The notes beneath the pieces were generated by a model that saw only the letters and a program-made list of their open reading frames with translations, was not told the origin of the DNA and searched no databases. Below are positions 1 through 8,309 of a stretch of 64,000 nucleotides of DNA, one piece after another. Made by a program: the position numbers and the translations under genes. The stretch spans positions 2,914,001 through 2,978,000 of the forward strand of contig NZ_CP041405.1 in assembly GCF_007066085.1 (NCBI RefSeq), given 5' to 3'. The first letter of the stretch is position 1, and every line of letters begins with the position of its first letter. The stretch comes from Paenibacillus thiaminolyticus. GTDB taxonomy: Bacteria > Bacillota > Bacilli > Paenibacillales > Paenibacillaceae.

Positions 1-520
1 CCGAGAAGTTTTTCTCTTTGGAGGCTCGCCCCCAAGTTTCGATACATATGAGGCTTATCTCAAAAGAGCATCGACCTTGAAAGAGGCGGTTCTGCAGCAG
101 CCAACTGACTTGCCGGAGGGCTATACCTTAAGCAAAGCGAATATTTATTTCGTGTTCACTCCTAAGGATTTTGCAGCAGTGAAAGCCGAGGCTAAAAAGC
201 TAGGCAAACAAATATATTCCAAGAAGATGAACGTAACAAAAAGCCACCACATCGGGTTAACGTACACGAATGGAGAAGACTTTATCTCATTTCAGAGTTT
301 TCATTTTGACGAGGAAGATGTAAAAGATAAGAAGAGGAAAGAAAAAGAATACACCTATACATCCGCTAAAGACAGAGAAAAGGAAGATCCGAAGCACGAA
401 GGAAGAAATTCTCTTAGCTGGGGGGAAGGTGAAAAAAGCTTTCAAATCGTAACCAATAAGGGTAATCCGTTGACGGAAGAAGACCTGATCAAGCTGGCGA
501 AAACGGCAGTAAAAAAATAG
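1..520 (+). CDS. DUF4367-like protein, 3' part only
   Basis: The frame is open from the first bases of the window to the stop at 518-520, so only the C-terminal 172 or so residues are present and the start lies outside. The sequence has LPEGYTLSKA, then a very Lys/Glu/Asp-rich charged stretch, and ends NSLSWGEGEKSFQIV...LTEEDLIKLAKT. A Ser-Trp strand followed by 'LTEEDLIKLA' resembles the C-terminal end of DUF4367-type extracytoplasmic domains, often fused to anti-sigma or membrane proteins. Internal TTG or ATG codons could mimic a start, but the open upstream frame argues against using them. The function of the whole protein cannot be stated. Confidence 0.55.
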   Translation, partial: REVFLFGGSPPSFDTYEAYLKRASTLKEAVLQQPTDLPEGYTLSKANIYFVFTPKDFAAVKAEAKKLGKQIYSKKMNVTKSHHIGLTYTNGEDFISFQSFHFDEEDVKDKKRKEKEYTYTSAKDREKEDPKHEGRNSLSWGEGEKSFQIVTNKGNPLTEEDLIKLAKTAVKK

Positions 521-570
521 CTTTGTAAACGGAATGATTGTAGAAATGATGAAGATATAATAGGTCTTGT

Positions 571-606
571 AAAAGCCCATGCAGTCTGAAATTGGATGCA
601 TGGGCT
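571..606. terminator. perfect 10-bp hairpin after the first gene
   Basis: AGCCCATGCA (574-583) pairs perfectly with TGCATGGGCT (597-606). There is no T-run on the + side. On the - side the stem is followed by TTTT, so it may end leftward transcription from the peptide gene and IS remnant better than rightward transcription. Confidence 0.5.
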
Positions 607-850
607 ATCTACTCCCCGGGCAATGGAGCACCATCGCCATCATAGCTAACTCTTCGCTTCGTTGGTATCGAGCCAAAAGTTCCGTAGAGAACTGCCCGTT
701 ACGGTAAGCTGCACGTTCTCTTAGCGCTCATGGTGCCCCGCCCCCAACTGTTCCGTTGCTTATGCCTGCAACACTTGGTTCAGATGGGCCGAGGCTCCTT
801 GCTGTGGCTCTTCTTTTTGCCATTTGCTTTTTACATAAGGATACGCACTT
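605..850 (-). pseudogene. decayed IS256-family transposase fragment
   Basis: Read on the minus strand, one frame gives ...LNQVLQA-stop-ATEQLGAGHHER-stop. A shifted frame then continues AAYRNGQFSTELLARYQRSE and stops at 605. These blocks match the N-terminal third of IS256/Mutator transposases (LNxVLQAEATEQLGAxxxER ... YRNG ... G-FSTELFARYQRSE). The two in-frame stops, the frameshift and the direct joining of the YRNG and GQFSTEL blocks (the sequence normally between them is missing) show a long-dead copy. The left limit is set by the stop; the right limit is approximate. Confidence 0.7.
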
Positions 851-871
851 AGCTAGCTCTCTCTAGCTCTC

Positions 872-970
872 TTACCAAGGGTGGACACTTCCTGAACCGC
901 CAGTAAACGTGGATGCTGTTGTGGTTATTATAACAGTGCTAAGAAGGACATTAAAAGTTAGTTTTTTCAT
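872..970 (-). CDS. putative RRNPP signal-peptide precursor (AloP/AimP/Phr-like), 32 aa
   Basis: A short ORF starts with ATG 8 nt after the stop of the HTH-TPR regulator and ends in TAA. It begins MKKLTFNVLLSTVIITTT, a basic start followed by a hydrophobic export-signal core. It then continues with a small polar segment rich in Thr, Gly and Ser and ends GSGSVHPW. Size, position directly 3' of an RRNPP-type regulator, signal-like N-terminus and distinct C-terminal hexamer all fit a secreted pro-peptide cut to a 5-10 residue pheromone and re-imported by Opp. The mature form, plausibly within SGSVHPW, is inferred only. There is no strong Shine-Dalgarno, so translation may be coupled to the regulator. 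Too short for ordinary gene callers. Confidence 0.7.
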   Translation of the reverse strand: MKKLTFNVLLSTVIITTTASTFTGGSGSVHPW

Positions 971-978
971 TTTGTTTC

Positions 979-2199
979 TCACGCTAATTCCTCCAATTCT
1001 TTAACGATTCGTTGGTAGTAATTGCTTAACAGTTCTAGCGTAAACTGAGGTGAAACGTTATTCGTTAAATGGATATGCATAGCGGTATTGAGAACTTCTT
1101 TTTCCTTGGCTACATCATCTACTTTGGAATACCAAAAGGCAGACTGAACCATATTCGTAATGCCTTTGCCGGTGTCGCCCGCAGCCAAATAATATTCTCC
1201 CTTGACTCGAAGATAATCAGCGTATGTAGCGCAAACTAACGGATTTCTCTCATCAACGACAGCGGGAGTTGCCTTGTCGTTCTCCAAAACAACTTTAGCG
1301 CCTTCGAGGTTGCCCAGCTGTAAGTACAATTGCAGAAGTTGTTTGGTCGCCGGAATAACGGAGGCACTTCTGCACGTATCAAGAAATGATTCGAGCTGTT
1401 TGATTGCTTGGTTGACATTTCCTTTTTTTGCATTGAAGAATGCATCCATAAGTATGACATTATCTTTTGTTTGAGGGTATGTGAAATTTTTGTACTGTAT
1501 AAGATACAGTTCTGACTCTTTATATGCTCCAATACTGAAATAAGCATCTATAAGGACACCGAGCGCATCTGCTTTATATTGGCTTTCTCCGCTTTTCAAT
1601 ACTTCTTTGCAATAATCAATGCACTCGTAATGATTGCTCAGGGTGTATGCATGAATGCCTAATTTATAATACAAACACACACGTTCCTCGGACGATAGGA
1701 AATCAACATAATGCAGAATATACTTTCCAGTCTGGTAAGTTTCCTTCAATCTGCTGAAATCATTTCGTTCAATAAGATAACGTTGGTACATGCTTTTAGC
1801 TATGTAAGGCATAATGCCATGAGAACGTGAGTGATTAAGGATGAGGCCGTACAACGAAAGTTTGATGGAGTCATTATTGATGGAGTCTGTATCACGATAC
1901 AACTTTCCTACTAAATACAGGGTATCTTCATTTGGTGCTTCAAGGAACTTTCCGGCTATTTTTGTTATCAACGACGGGTGCTCAAGTGTTTCCAACTCAT
2001 TTTGCAAAATAGCATATATGACTTCCGATTTATGTCCAATCTCGATGTACTGTTCTACGATGTCACTATGGGGAATGCCTAATACTCCAGCGATGGACAA
2101 GATGGATTGAAAATCAGGACGTTTAACCTCGCCGTTTTCAATTCTCGACAAGCTGCCCTTATCAACGCCGACCGCTTCTTGCAGCTTCGACAGACTCAT
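979..2199 (-). CDS. HTH-TPR quorum-sensing regulator (RRNPP, AimR/AloR-like)
   Basis: 406 aa. Residues 1-45 are most of an Xre-type helix-turn-helix (SLSKLQEAVGVDKGSLSRIE). The rest is an all-helical TPR-type superhelix with repeated pairs of aromatic-rich helices, for example CLYYKLGIHAYTLSNHYECI and KADALGVLIDAYFSIGAY. This is the layout of RRNPP peptide receptors such as PlcR, AimR and the AloR proteins of Paenibacillus. The pheromone-like ORF directly behind it supports that assignment. The usual first HTH helix (about 15 residues) is absent: an in-frame TAG lies 4 codons upstream of this ATG, and the upstream siderophore operon's terminator ends only about 30 nt away. The start is therefore either genuinely short or the product of 5' damage. 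Confidence 0.75.
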   Translation of the reverse strand: MSLSKLQEAVGVDKGSLSRIENGEVKRPDFQSILSIAGVLGIPHSDIVEQYIEIGHKSEVIYAILQNELETLEHPSLITKIAGKFLEAPNEDTLYLVGKLYRDTDSINNDSIKLSLYGLILNHSRSHGIMPYIAKSMYQRYLIERNDFSRLKETYQTGKYILHYVDFLSSEERVCLYYKLGIHAYTLSNHYECIDYCKEVLKSGESQYKADALGVLIDAYFSIGAYKESELYLIQYKNFTYPQTKDNVILMDAFFNAKKGNVNQAIKQLESFLDTCRSASVIPATKQLLQLYLQLGNLEGAKVVLENDKATPAVVDERNPLVCATYADYLRVKGEYYLAAGDTGKGITNMVQSAFWYSKVDDVAKEKEVLNTAMHIHLTNNVSPQFTLELLSNYYQRIVKELEELA

Positions 2200-2221
2200 T
2201 TCTTTCTGCTATCTCTTTCCA

Positions 2222-2260
2222 TCAAATAAAACAACCGGGACGCACGAGGCGCCCCGGTTG
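2222..2260 (-). terminator. rho-independent terminator of the siderophore operon
   Basis: On the minus strand AACCGGG...CCCGGTT (arms 2253-2259 and 2233-2239) is followed by GTTTTATTT. It lies just after the binding-protein gene. Confidence 0.85.
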
Positions 2261-2293
2261 CCGTTATCCGGCTTGCAGCAAGCCGGTGATTGA

Positions 2294-3256
2294 TTATTGA
2301 ATTGCCGCTCCTATTTCTTTTACCATTTCCTCTACGGAGACGAGGCCGCCGCCCGACAGATACCAGTAGCTCGGATCGAGGTAGACGATGTGCCCTTCCT
2401 TGTAGGCCTTGGTCTTCTTGACCAGTTCGTTCTCTACGACTTGCTTCGCTGACGATTCGCCGCCGACGACAGCGCCTCTATCGATAACGAACAGATAGTC
2501 TGGATCCTTCTCCACGATATATTCGAAGGATACAGGGTCTCCGTGAGTCGATGTTTTAATGTCCGGATCAACCGGCGGGAAGCCGAATACGTCATGGATA
2601 ATGCCGAAGCGGGAGCCGGCGCCATAGGCGCTGATTTTGCCGTCGTTCGCCAGAATGATGAGCGCGTTTTTGTTCGACGCCGTCACTTTCTCATTCAATT
2701 GCTTGATATCTCCATCGCTCTTCGCAAGCTCCGCTTGTACTTCGGATTCTTTGTTGAAGATTTTGCCGAGGTTTTCCGCGTTCTCTTTGAAGGACTCCAT
2801 ATAACGGTCCGTGTCAATATCCATGTATATCGTCGGCGCGATGGCCTTGAACTCTTCATACGACGACGCTTGCCGGCCGGCAATGATGATCAGGTCCGGC
2901 TTCAGGGCGTGAATCGCCTCGAAGTCCGGCTCCTTCAAACCGCCCGCATTCACATACTTCTCGTCTTCGAATTTTTTCAAGTAAGGAGGCAGGCTGTTCT
3001 TTGGCAGCGCCGCGATGTCTACACCCAATTTGTCCAGGGAATCGACGACTCCGTAGCTGAATACAACGACTTTAGACGGGTTCTTCTTCACCGTCGTTTC
3101 GTCCAACTCATGCTTAATAACGATTTCTTCCGCTGTGTTGTTCGCTTCGGCTCCAGTAGATGTCGAACCATTGCTGCTGTCTGTCTTATTGGAACCACAT
3201 GCTGCAACGAGGGTTGCCATCATGGCTATAACCAGAATTAGGACTGTTTTCTTCAA
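2294..3256 (-). CDS. yclQ: siderophore ABC transporter, substrate-binding lipoprotein (YclQ-like)
   Basis: 320 aa, TTG start with a GAGGTG ribosome site 8 nt ahead. Residues 1-20 are a lipoprotein signal with lipobox LVAAC, so Cys20 would be lipidated and membrane-anchored. The mature part is a helical-backbone periplasmic-binding fold (PSKVVVFSYGVVDSLDKLGVD near the start, HALKPDLIIIAGRQ in the first lobe, KDPDYLFVIDRG in the second) like FatB/CeuE/YclQ, which bind Fe(III)-petrobactin and related catecholates. It is the last gene of the yclNOPQ-like operon, 122 nt after the ATPase gene. The exact siderophore cannot be read from sequence. Confidence 0.88.
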   Translation of the reverse strand: MKKTVLILVIAMMATLVAACGSNKTDSSNGSTSTGAEANNTAEEIVIKHELDETTVKKNPSKVVVFSYGVVDSLDKLGVDIAALPKNSLPPYLKKFEDEKYVNAGGLKEPDFEAIHALKPDLIIIAGRQASSYEEFKAIAPTIYMDIDTDRYMESFKENAENLGKIFNKESEVQAELAKSDGDIKQLNEKVTASNKNALIILANDGKISAYGAGSRFGIIHDVFGFPPVDPDIKTSTHGDPVSFEYIVEKDPDYLFVIDRGAVVGGESSAKQVVENELVKKTKAYKEGHIVYLDPSYWYLSGGGLVSVEEMVKEIGAAIQ

Positions 3257-3378
3257 TTTCTTTCACCTCTACCATGTCTTTTTATAAATATATTTATCGC
3301 CGTTAATATCACAAATTCGCACTATCATGGCACGACAATGCGATATTACCGAACGGTGTGACCCCTTTTTGTGTTGAG

Positions 3379-4137
3379 CTATGCATAATAAACGCAGATC
3401 TTATTATCATTGAAGTTCTCGATGCTCATGTCCATATCATAAATGTCATGGAGAACCGCGCTGTCGATAATGTCATCGGTCGCGCCCTCCTTGATGACTT
3501 TGCCATTCTTCAATGCCACGATATAGTCGGAATAGCAGGAGGCAAAGTTGATATCGTGAATGACGATGACAATCGTTTTGCCGAGCTCATTGACGAGTCT
3601 GCGCAATATTTTCATAATCTGCACGGAATGCTTCATATCCAGGTTGTTCAGCGGTTCGTCAAGCAATATATACTCTGTATTCTGCGCGATAACCATCGCG
3701 ATATAAGCCCGCTGCTTCTGCCCGCCGCTCAGCTGATCCAGATACTTGTGCTGCATGTCGGCAAGCCCCATATATTCAATCGCTTCATCGACGTACTTCC
3801 AATCTTCGTCGGACAATCTCCCTTGCGAATAAGGGAAGCGCCCGAAGGAGACCAGCTCCCGAATCGTAAGCCGCAGATTGATATGGTTCGACTGCTTCAG
3901 AATCGAGATCTTTTTCGCCAGCTCCTTGCTGTCCCACTGGCTGATTTCTTTCCCGTCAATGATCACTTCTCCGGAATCCTTCGAAATGAGCCTGCTTATG
4001 ATAGACAGCAGCGTACTTTTGCCTGCGCCATTCGGACCGATGAACGACGTGATTTTTCTTTTGGCAATCGTAACCGAGATGTCCTCGATCACGTTTTTGC
4101 CGCCATATTGTTTGGATACGCCTCTTACTTCTACCAT
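3379..4137 (-). CDS. yclP: siderophore ABC transporter ATPase (YclP-like)
   Basis: 252 aa FepC-type ATPase. Walker A GPNGAGKST is at about residues 34-42, the signature LSGGQKQR near 138, Walker B YILLDEPLNNLD near 160, and the switch His in IVIHDINFA. It would drive the two permeases to import ferric siderophore. Its start overlaps the end of the upstream permease by 7 nt, so translation is coupled. The order permease-permease-ATPase-binding protein matches Bacillus yclNOPQ. Confidence 0.9.
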   Translation of the reverse strand: MVEVRGVSKQYGGKNVIEDISVTIAKRKITSFIGPNGAGKSTLLSIISRLISKDSGEVIIDGKEISQWDSKELAKKISILKQSNHINLRLTIRELVSFGRFPYSQGRLSDEDWKYVDEAIEYMGLADMQHKYLDQLSGGQKQRAYIAMVIAQNTEYILLDEPLNNLDMKHSVQIMKILRRLVNELGKTIVIVIHDINFASCYSDYIVALKNGKVIKEGATDDIIDSAVLHDIYDMDMSIENFNDNKICVYYA

Positions 4138-5081
4138 GATTTGTTCTCCTTCATTAGAAGATAAATAAAGTAGACCCCGCCGACGAAATTGATGATGACG
4201 CTAAGCGTCGTGGAGAAGGTGAATATCCGCTCCACAATGAGCTGGCCGCCCACAAGGGCGATAATGCTGATGAGGACGGAGCCGGCGATAAGATAGCTGT
4301 GCCGGTACGTCTTCAGAAATTGATACGTTACGTTCACGACGAGCAAGCCGAGAAAGGTAATCGGCCCGACAAGCGCCGTGGAAATTGAGATAAGTACAGC
4401 GACGATAAAGAGCAGCCGCTTCACGACATAGTCGTAATTGACGCCGAGGTTGATCGCCTGCTCCCTGCCTAGCGCAAGCACATCCAGATACTTGATGAAG
4501 CGCAGAAAGTAGAGCGTGACGAGCAGAAGCAGCACGCCTCCCAGAAGGAGCAGCTTCGTATTGACATGGGTGAAGCTGGCGAACATTTTGTCCTGCACGA
4601 TCATGAACTCTGCCGGGTCAATCAGAACCTGCATGAAGGTGGACATGCTTCCGAAAAAAGTGCCAAATATAATGCCAATAAGCAGCAGGAAGTATATGTT
4701 CTGATTCTCGCCCTTGAATATAAGCTTGAACAGCAGGCCCGAGAACACAACCATCAGTCCGACGGACACCAGGAAGTCCACATTGCTGTTCATCATCATC
4801 AGTGTCTTCGAGCCAAATACGAAGATGACGATGGTCTGAATCAGCATATACAGCGAATCCAGGCCCAATATGCTCGGTGTCAGTATGCGGTTGTTCGTAA
4901 TCGTCTGGAATACGGTTGTGGCAAATGCGATCGAAGCGCCTGTCAGGACAATCGCCAATACTTTGATTGTTCTCTTCGGCAGCACGTAGTCCCAGTTGTC
5001 CCCCAGCTTGAAGAACAGGAACAACCCTATCAGCGTGAGAGCAAGGACAGCAAGAACCCCCGTTTTCGCTTTATAACCCAT
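4131..5081 (-). CDS. yclO: siderophore ABC transporter permease (YclO-like)
   Basis: 316 aa FecCD-family integral membrane protein with about eight to nine hydrophobic helices. The conserved cytoplasmic coupling region is visible as LGREQAINLGVNYDYVVKRLL, followed by the family block ALVGPITFLGLLVVNVTYQFL. It would pair with the YclN-like permease to form the translocation channel. It overlaps the upstream permease gene by 11 nt and the ATPase gene by 7 nt, so the operon is tightly packed. Confidence 0.88.
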   Translation of the reverse strand: MGYKAKTGVLAVLALTLIGLFLFFKLGDNWDYVLPKRTIKVLAIVLTGASIAFATTVFQTITNNRILTPSILGLDSLYMLIQTIVIFVFGSKTLMMMNSNVDFLVSVGLMVVFSGLLFKLIFKGENQNIYFLLLIGIIFGTFFGSMSTFMQVLIDPAEFMIVQDKMFASFTHVNTKLLLLGGVLLLLVTLYFLRFIKYLDVLALGREQAINLGVNYDYVVKRLLFIVAVLISISTALVGPITFLGLLVVNVTYQFLKTYRHSYLIAGSVLISIIALVGGQLIVERIFTFSTTLSVIINFVGGVYFIYLLMKENKSW

Positions 5082-6024
5082 GTGCCCTTCTCCTCATTAA
5101 CATATAGACGAATATGGCACTTCCGATGACGCCGACCGTCAAGCTGATCGACAATTCATACGGGAAGATGATGATGCGTCCCAAAATATCGCAGAACAGA
5201 ACGAATACGGCCCCGAGAAGCGCGGTATGCGACAAGCTATTCTTCAAATTATCGCCTCGGTAAATGGAAACGATATTCGGAATAATGAGACCCAGGAAAG
5301 GAATCGTTCCAACGGTAAGCACGACCGTGCACGTAACGAGCGCCACCAGGATCAAGCCGATGTTGACCACCCGCTTGTAGTTGAGCCCGAGGTTTTTCGA
5401 GAAATCCTCGCCCATCCCCGCTACCGTGAACTTGTTCGCATACAGGTATGCAATCACGAGAAGCGGAATGCTGATATACAGCAGCTCATACCGCCCCTTG
5501 ATAATCATCGAGAAGTCGCCCTGCAGCCACGAGGACATGTTCTGAATCAAATCATACTTATATGCAAAAAAGGTGGAAATGGAACTAATAATATTGCCAA
5601 ACATCAATCCGACGAGCGGAATGAAGATGGTGTCTTTGAATTTGATGCGATCCAATATCTTCATAAACAGCATCGTGCCTGCCAAAGCGAAGACGAACGC
5701 AACGAGCATCTTCACCAGCGGGCTCGCCGTCGTGAACAGCATCAAAGAGACGAGTATCCCCAAGCGGGCCGAGTCAAGCGTCCCTGCCGTCGTGGGCGAG
5801 ACGAACTTGTTCCGGCTAAGCTGCTGCATAATCAGGCCGCATATGCTCATGCTGACCCCGGCGAGAATGATACTGATAAGCCTTGGCACCCGGCTGACGA
5901 GAAAAGTATGAACCTTATCGTCGTTCAGATTGAACAAATCCCATGGCTTAATGTCTATGACCCCGATAAACAGGGAAATGAAGGCAAACAGGATAAGCGC
6001 AATAACCAGATATCTCTTCTTCAT
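5071..6024 (-). CDS. yclN: siderophore ABC transporter permease (YclN-like)
   Basis: 317 aa FecCD permease and first gene of the operon. The chosen ATG (MKKRYLVIALILF) has GGAAAGAGA just ahead of it. A longer in-frame extension to 6120 would run into the Fur box and reads as leader sequence, so it is rejected. Family blocks are FLVSRVPRLISIILAGVSMS near the start, GEDFSKNLGLNYKRVVNIGL for the coupling helix, and GTIPFLGLIIPNIVSIYRG. It would form the importer membrane pore together with the YclO-like partner. Two Fur boxes upstream indicate iron repression. Confidence 0.9.
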   Translation of the reverse strand: MKKRYLVIALILFAFISLFIGVIDIKPWDLFNLNDDKVHTFLVSRVPRLISIILAGVSMSICGLIMQQLSRNKFVSPTTAGTLDSARLGILVSLMLFTTASPLVKMLVAFVFALAGTMLFMKILDRIKFKDTIFIPLVGLMFGNIISSISTFFAYKYDLIQNMSSWLQGDFSMIIKGRYELLYISIPLLVIAYLYANKFTVAGMGEDFSKNLGLNYKRVVNIGLILVALVTCTVVLTVGTIPFLGLIIPNIVSIYRGDNLKNSLSHTALLGAVFVLFCDILGRIIIFPYELSISLTVGVIGSAIFVYMLMRRRAHGL

Positions 6025-6104
6025 GTCTCTTTCCTTACAATTAAGAGTATAGGCGTTCCGGATGTATGGTCTGCATTCCCCATGTTCACCCGCATGCATA
6101 ACAA

Positions 6105-6119
6105 TGATATTCATTATCA
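6105..6119. promoter_or_regulatory. Fur box, proximal
   Basis: TGATATT-C-ATTATCA matches the 7-1-7 Bacillus Fur consensus TGATAAT-N-ATTATCA except for one base. It lies 81 nt upstream of the YclN-like start. Confidence 0.85.
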
Positions 6120-6188
6120 TTAACGCGTTGTAACAGTTATGATTATAACGCTTCCCCCGGGATAGTCAATGGATTTGGCCAAAATAAT

Positions 6189-6203
6189 TGATTATCATTC
6201 TCA
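6189..6203. promoter_or_regulatory. Fur box, distal
   Basis: On the minus strand TGAGAAT-G-ATAATCA is a second 7-1-7 Fur-type site about 80 bp further upstream. The surrounding AT-rich stretch (6176-6245) probably holds the operon promoter. The rest of the gap up to 6425 shows nothing recognisable. Confidence 0.75.
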
Positions 6204-6424
6204 ATTAGAATCATTATTATAATGAAATTATTTGATAAAAACGATTAGATCGGCTGCGGATAGAGTGATGCTTCAACAGGACGCCGCGCTGCCAGTTCAT
6301 GAACGATGCTGTGGCGCCTCGGCGCTGCAAAGGGTAGCCCGACCAGCCTGTCCCGACTCGCGTGGATACCGGCCAAAAGGAGCCGAGTAACTGACATTCC
6401 CGCTTGTGAGGCCGGATTCATCTA

Positions 6425-6455
6425 AGAAAAAAGCCCGGTGAACGCATCACCGGAC
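6425..6455 (-). terminator. terminator of the dicarboxylate symporter gene
   Basis: On the minus strand CCGGTGA-TGCGT-TCACCGG is followed by GCTTTTTT. It is almost the same hairpin as the one after the DUF3886 gene, with compensating stem changes. Confidence 0.9.
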
Positions 6456-6482
6456 TCTCATCTTGTCCGAGCAAGGATAGCA

Positions 6483-7673
6483 TTATGAGTTGGCTGACAG
6501 ACGGTTCTTGGCGGCCCGCTTCTTCTTCACGGCGTGAATGATCTGGGCAATCGCACCGTCTCCGGTTACGTTGGCTGCCGTTCCGAAGCTGTCCTGAGCG
6601 ATGTAGAGCGCGATCGCGAGGCTAACCATGGCTTCATCGAAGCCGAGCATCGACTGGAATAAGCCGATAGCCGCCATCACTCCGCCGCCTGGAACGCTGG
6701 GAGCGGCGATCATCGCGATGCCGAGCATGAATATGAAAGGCACCATAGTGCTCACCGTCAGCGGCACGCCATGAATGTAAAGTATGGCGCTCGCGACCGA
6801 AGTAATCGTAACTGCCGATCCGGTAATATGAATCGTCGCACATAACGGCACGACAAAGTTCGTCACTTCTTCGTCTGTCCCGAGCTTCTTCACTTGCTGC
6901 ATCGTCACCGGAATCGTCGCCGCCGAAGATTGCGTGCCGAGCGCCGTGAGGTATGCCGGGAGCATCGTGCGCAGCAGCGCCAGCGGGTTGCGCTTGTTCA
7001 CTGCTCCTGCGATCGCATACTGGCACAGGATGACCACGAAATGCAACACGAGTATGACGGCGAATACCTTGACGAACACTTGCAGAATGAACGCGACTTC
7101 GCCTGCCTGCGTCATATTCATAAAGAGCCCCGCGATATGAAACGGCAGCAACGGAATAATAATCGCTTGTATCGCCTTGGCTACAATATCCTTGAATTCC
7201 AGCGAAGCGGTAAGAAGCGCATTCGTCTTCACGAAGGTGATGCCAACCCCGAGCAGGAAAGACAACAGCAGCGCCGTCATAATGTCGAACACGGGCGGCA
7301 TAGGCAGCTCGAAGTAGGTGGTCAGCAGCATCTCCTCCGGATTCTTGGCTGCCAGCCCGGAAGCCCCGGACAGCAGCCTGGGAAAAAACGACGACGCAAC
7401 GCCATAAGCGAGCATCCCGGATAATACCGTAGATACATATACGATAAATGTAGTCAATCCGAGGAGCTTCCCGGCTCCCCTGCCAAGCTCCCCGATCCCC
7501 GGAACAATAAAGCCCAAAATAATGAGCGGAATCAGGAAGCTCAGAAACTGACCAAATACATGATTTAATGTCGCAAAAATTCGTATGAACCAGTCCGGCA
7601 TAATAAGCCCTGCTCCAATGCCGAGCATAATCGCAATGACAATGCGCGGAAACAATCCGAATCGCATATTCAT
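6483..7673 (-). CDS. dicarboxylate/amino acid:cation symporter (DAACS family)
   Basis: 396 aa secondary transporter of the GltP/DctA fold that takes up C4-dicarboxylates or acidic amino acids with Na+ or H+. Family hallmarks are the first re-entrant hairpin with the serine-rich motif (TALGTQSSAATIPVT), the second hairpin APSVPGGGVM, and the substrate/cation helix IAQDSFGTAANVTGDGA. The N-terminus starts directly with the first helix (MRFGLFPRIVIAIMLG). It stands alone with its own terminator. Substrate choice cannot be fixed from sequence. Confidence 0.85.
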   Translation of the reverse strand: MNMRFGLFPRIVIAIMLGIGAGLIMPDWFIRIFATLNHVFGQFLSFLIPLIILGFIVPGIGELGRGAGKLLGLTTFIVYVSTVLSGMLAYGVASSFFPRLLSGASGLAAKNPEEMLLTTYFELPMPPVFDIMTALLLSFLLGVGITFVKTNALLTASLEFKDIVAKAIQAIIIPLLPFHIAGLFMNMTQAGEVAFILQVFVKVFAVILVLHFVVILCQYAIAGAVNKRNPLALLRTMLPAYLTALGTQSSAATIPVTMQQVKKLGTDEEVTNFVVPLCATIHITGSAVTITSVASAILYIHGVPLTVSTMVPFIFMLGIAMIAAPSVPGGGVMAAIGLFQSMLGFDEAMVSLAIALYIAQDSFGTAANVTGDGAIAQIIHAVKKKRAAKNRLSANS

Positions 7674-7810
7674 AGACCTTCTCCCCTCTGACTACCTGAG
7701 AAAAACAAGATTACTATTTTGTCTCCCCAGCAAATACAGATGTTCCTCTAGTAAGTACATCTCAATATACTAACATATCATGCATCCACATGACAATTCC
7801 CGTATACAAA

Positions 7811-7837
7811 AAAAGCCCGATGAACGGATCATCGGAC
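7811..7837 (-). terminator. terminator of the DUF3886 gene
   Basis: On the minus strand CCGATGA-TCCGT-TCATCGG is followed by GCTTTTTTT. Confidence 0.9.
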
Positions 7838-7851
7838 CTTCTCTTACCATG

Positions 7852-8130
7852 TTATTTATACTTGCGCCAATCCATGCTGCTGTTGTTCAACAAATAATCG
7901 AAGTCATTGTCCAGCCTCTTCTGCTCTGCCGCCCGGGCTTGCTCCGCCTGGCGTCTCGCGTCTTCCTTCCGCTGCGATTCCTCCGCCTTCAATACAGTAG
8001 CCTGCTCCTTCAGCTGCGCTACGATATCAGGCCGCAGCAGATCCTTGAGCGTCGCCGGCTTATCTTGGGCAGATTGGGCAGTCCCTTCCGGAGCGGCGTT
8101 CCGGCCTCTCTTCTTCGCCATCGCACTCAC
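7852..8130 (-). CDS. DUF3886 protein
   Basis: 92 aa. Composition and layout fit the DUF3886 family (YqkE-type in Bacillus): a basic, disordered N-terminus, then LKDLLRPDIVAQLKEQ, a long charged coiled-coil-like helix rich in Glu, Lys, Arg and Ala (about residues 45-75), and the family C-terminus DFDYLLNNSSMDWRKYK. No function is known for the family. The ATG at 8118 (MAKKRG) is an equally good start. Confidence 0.75.
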   Translation of the reverse strand: MSAMAKKRGRNAAPEGTAQSAQDKPATLKDLLRPDIVAQLKEQATVLKAEESQRKEDARRQAEQARAAEQKRLDNDFDYLLNNSSMDWRKYK

Positions 8131-8309
8131 CTCATCCCCATTATAGCAGAATCTCCCTTATCCGGCACCGTGGCATGAACTGCGGGGAGCCTTGCTGCCT
8201 GCGCGCGTTACGCCTTTCGATCCGTATTCGTTCCACAAATACAATTTGGGCGCCGCTCTCTCCCAATCCACTGCTCAGGAAAATCCCCCTTGCCACCTTT
8301 CAAGCGATG

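Noticed and set aside
2543..3241. 232-aa plus-strand frame opposite the binding-protein gene
   Set aside because: Arg/Val-rich shadow of the YclQ-like gene with no ribosome site.
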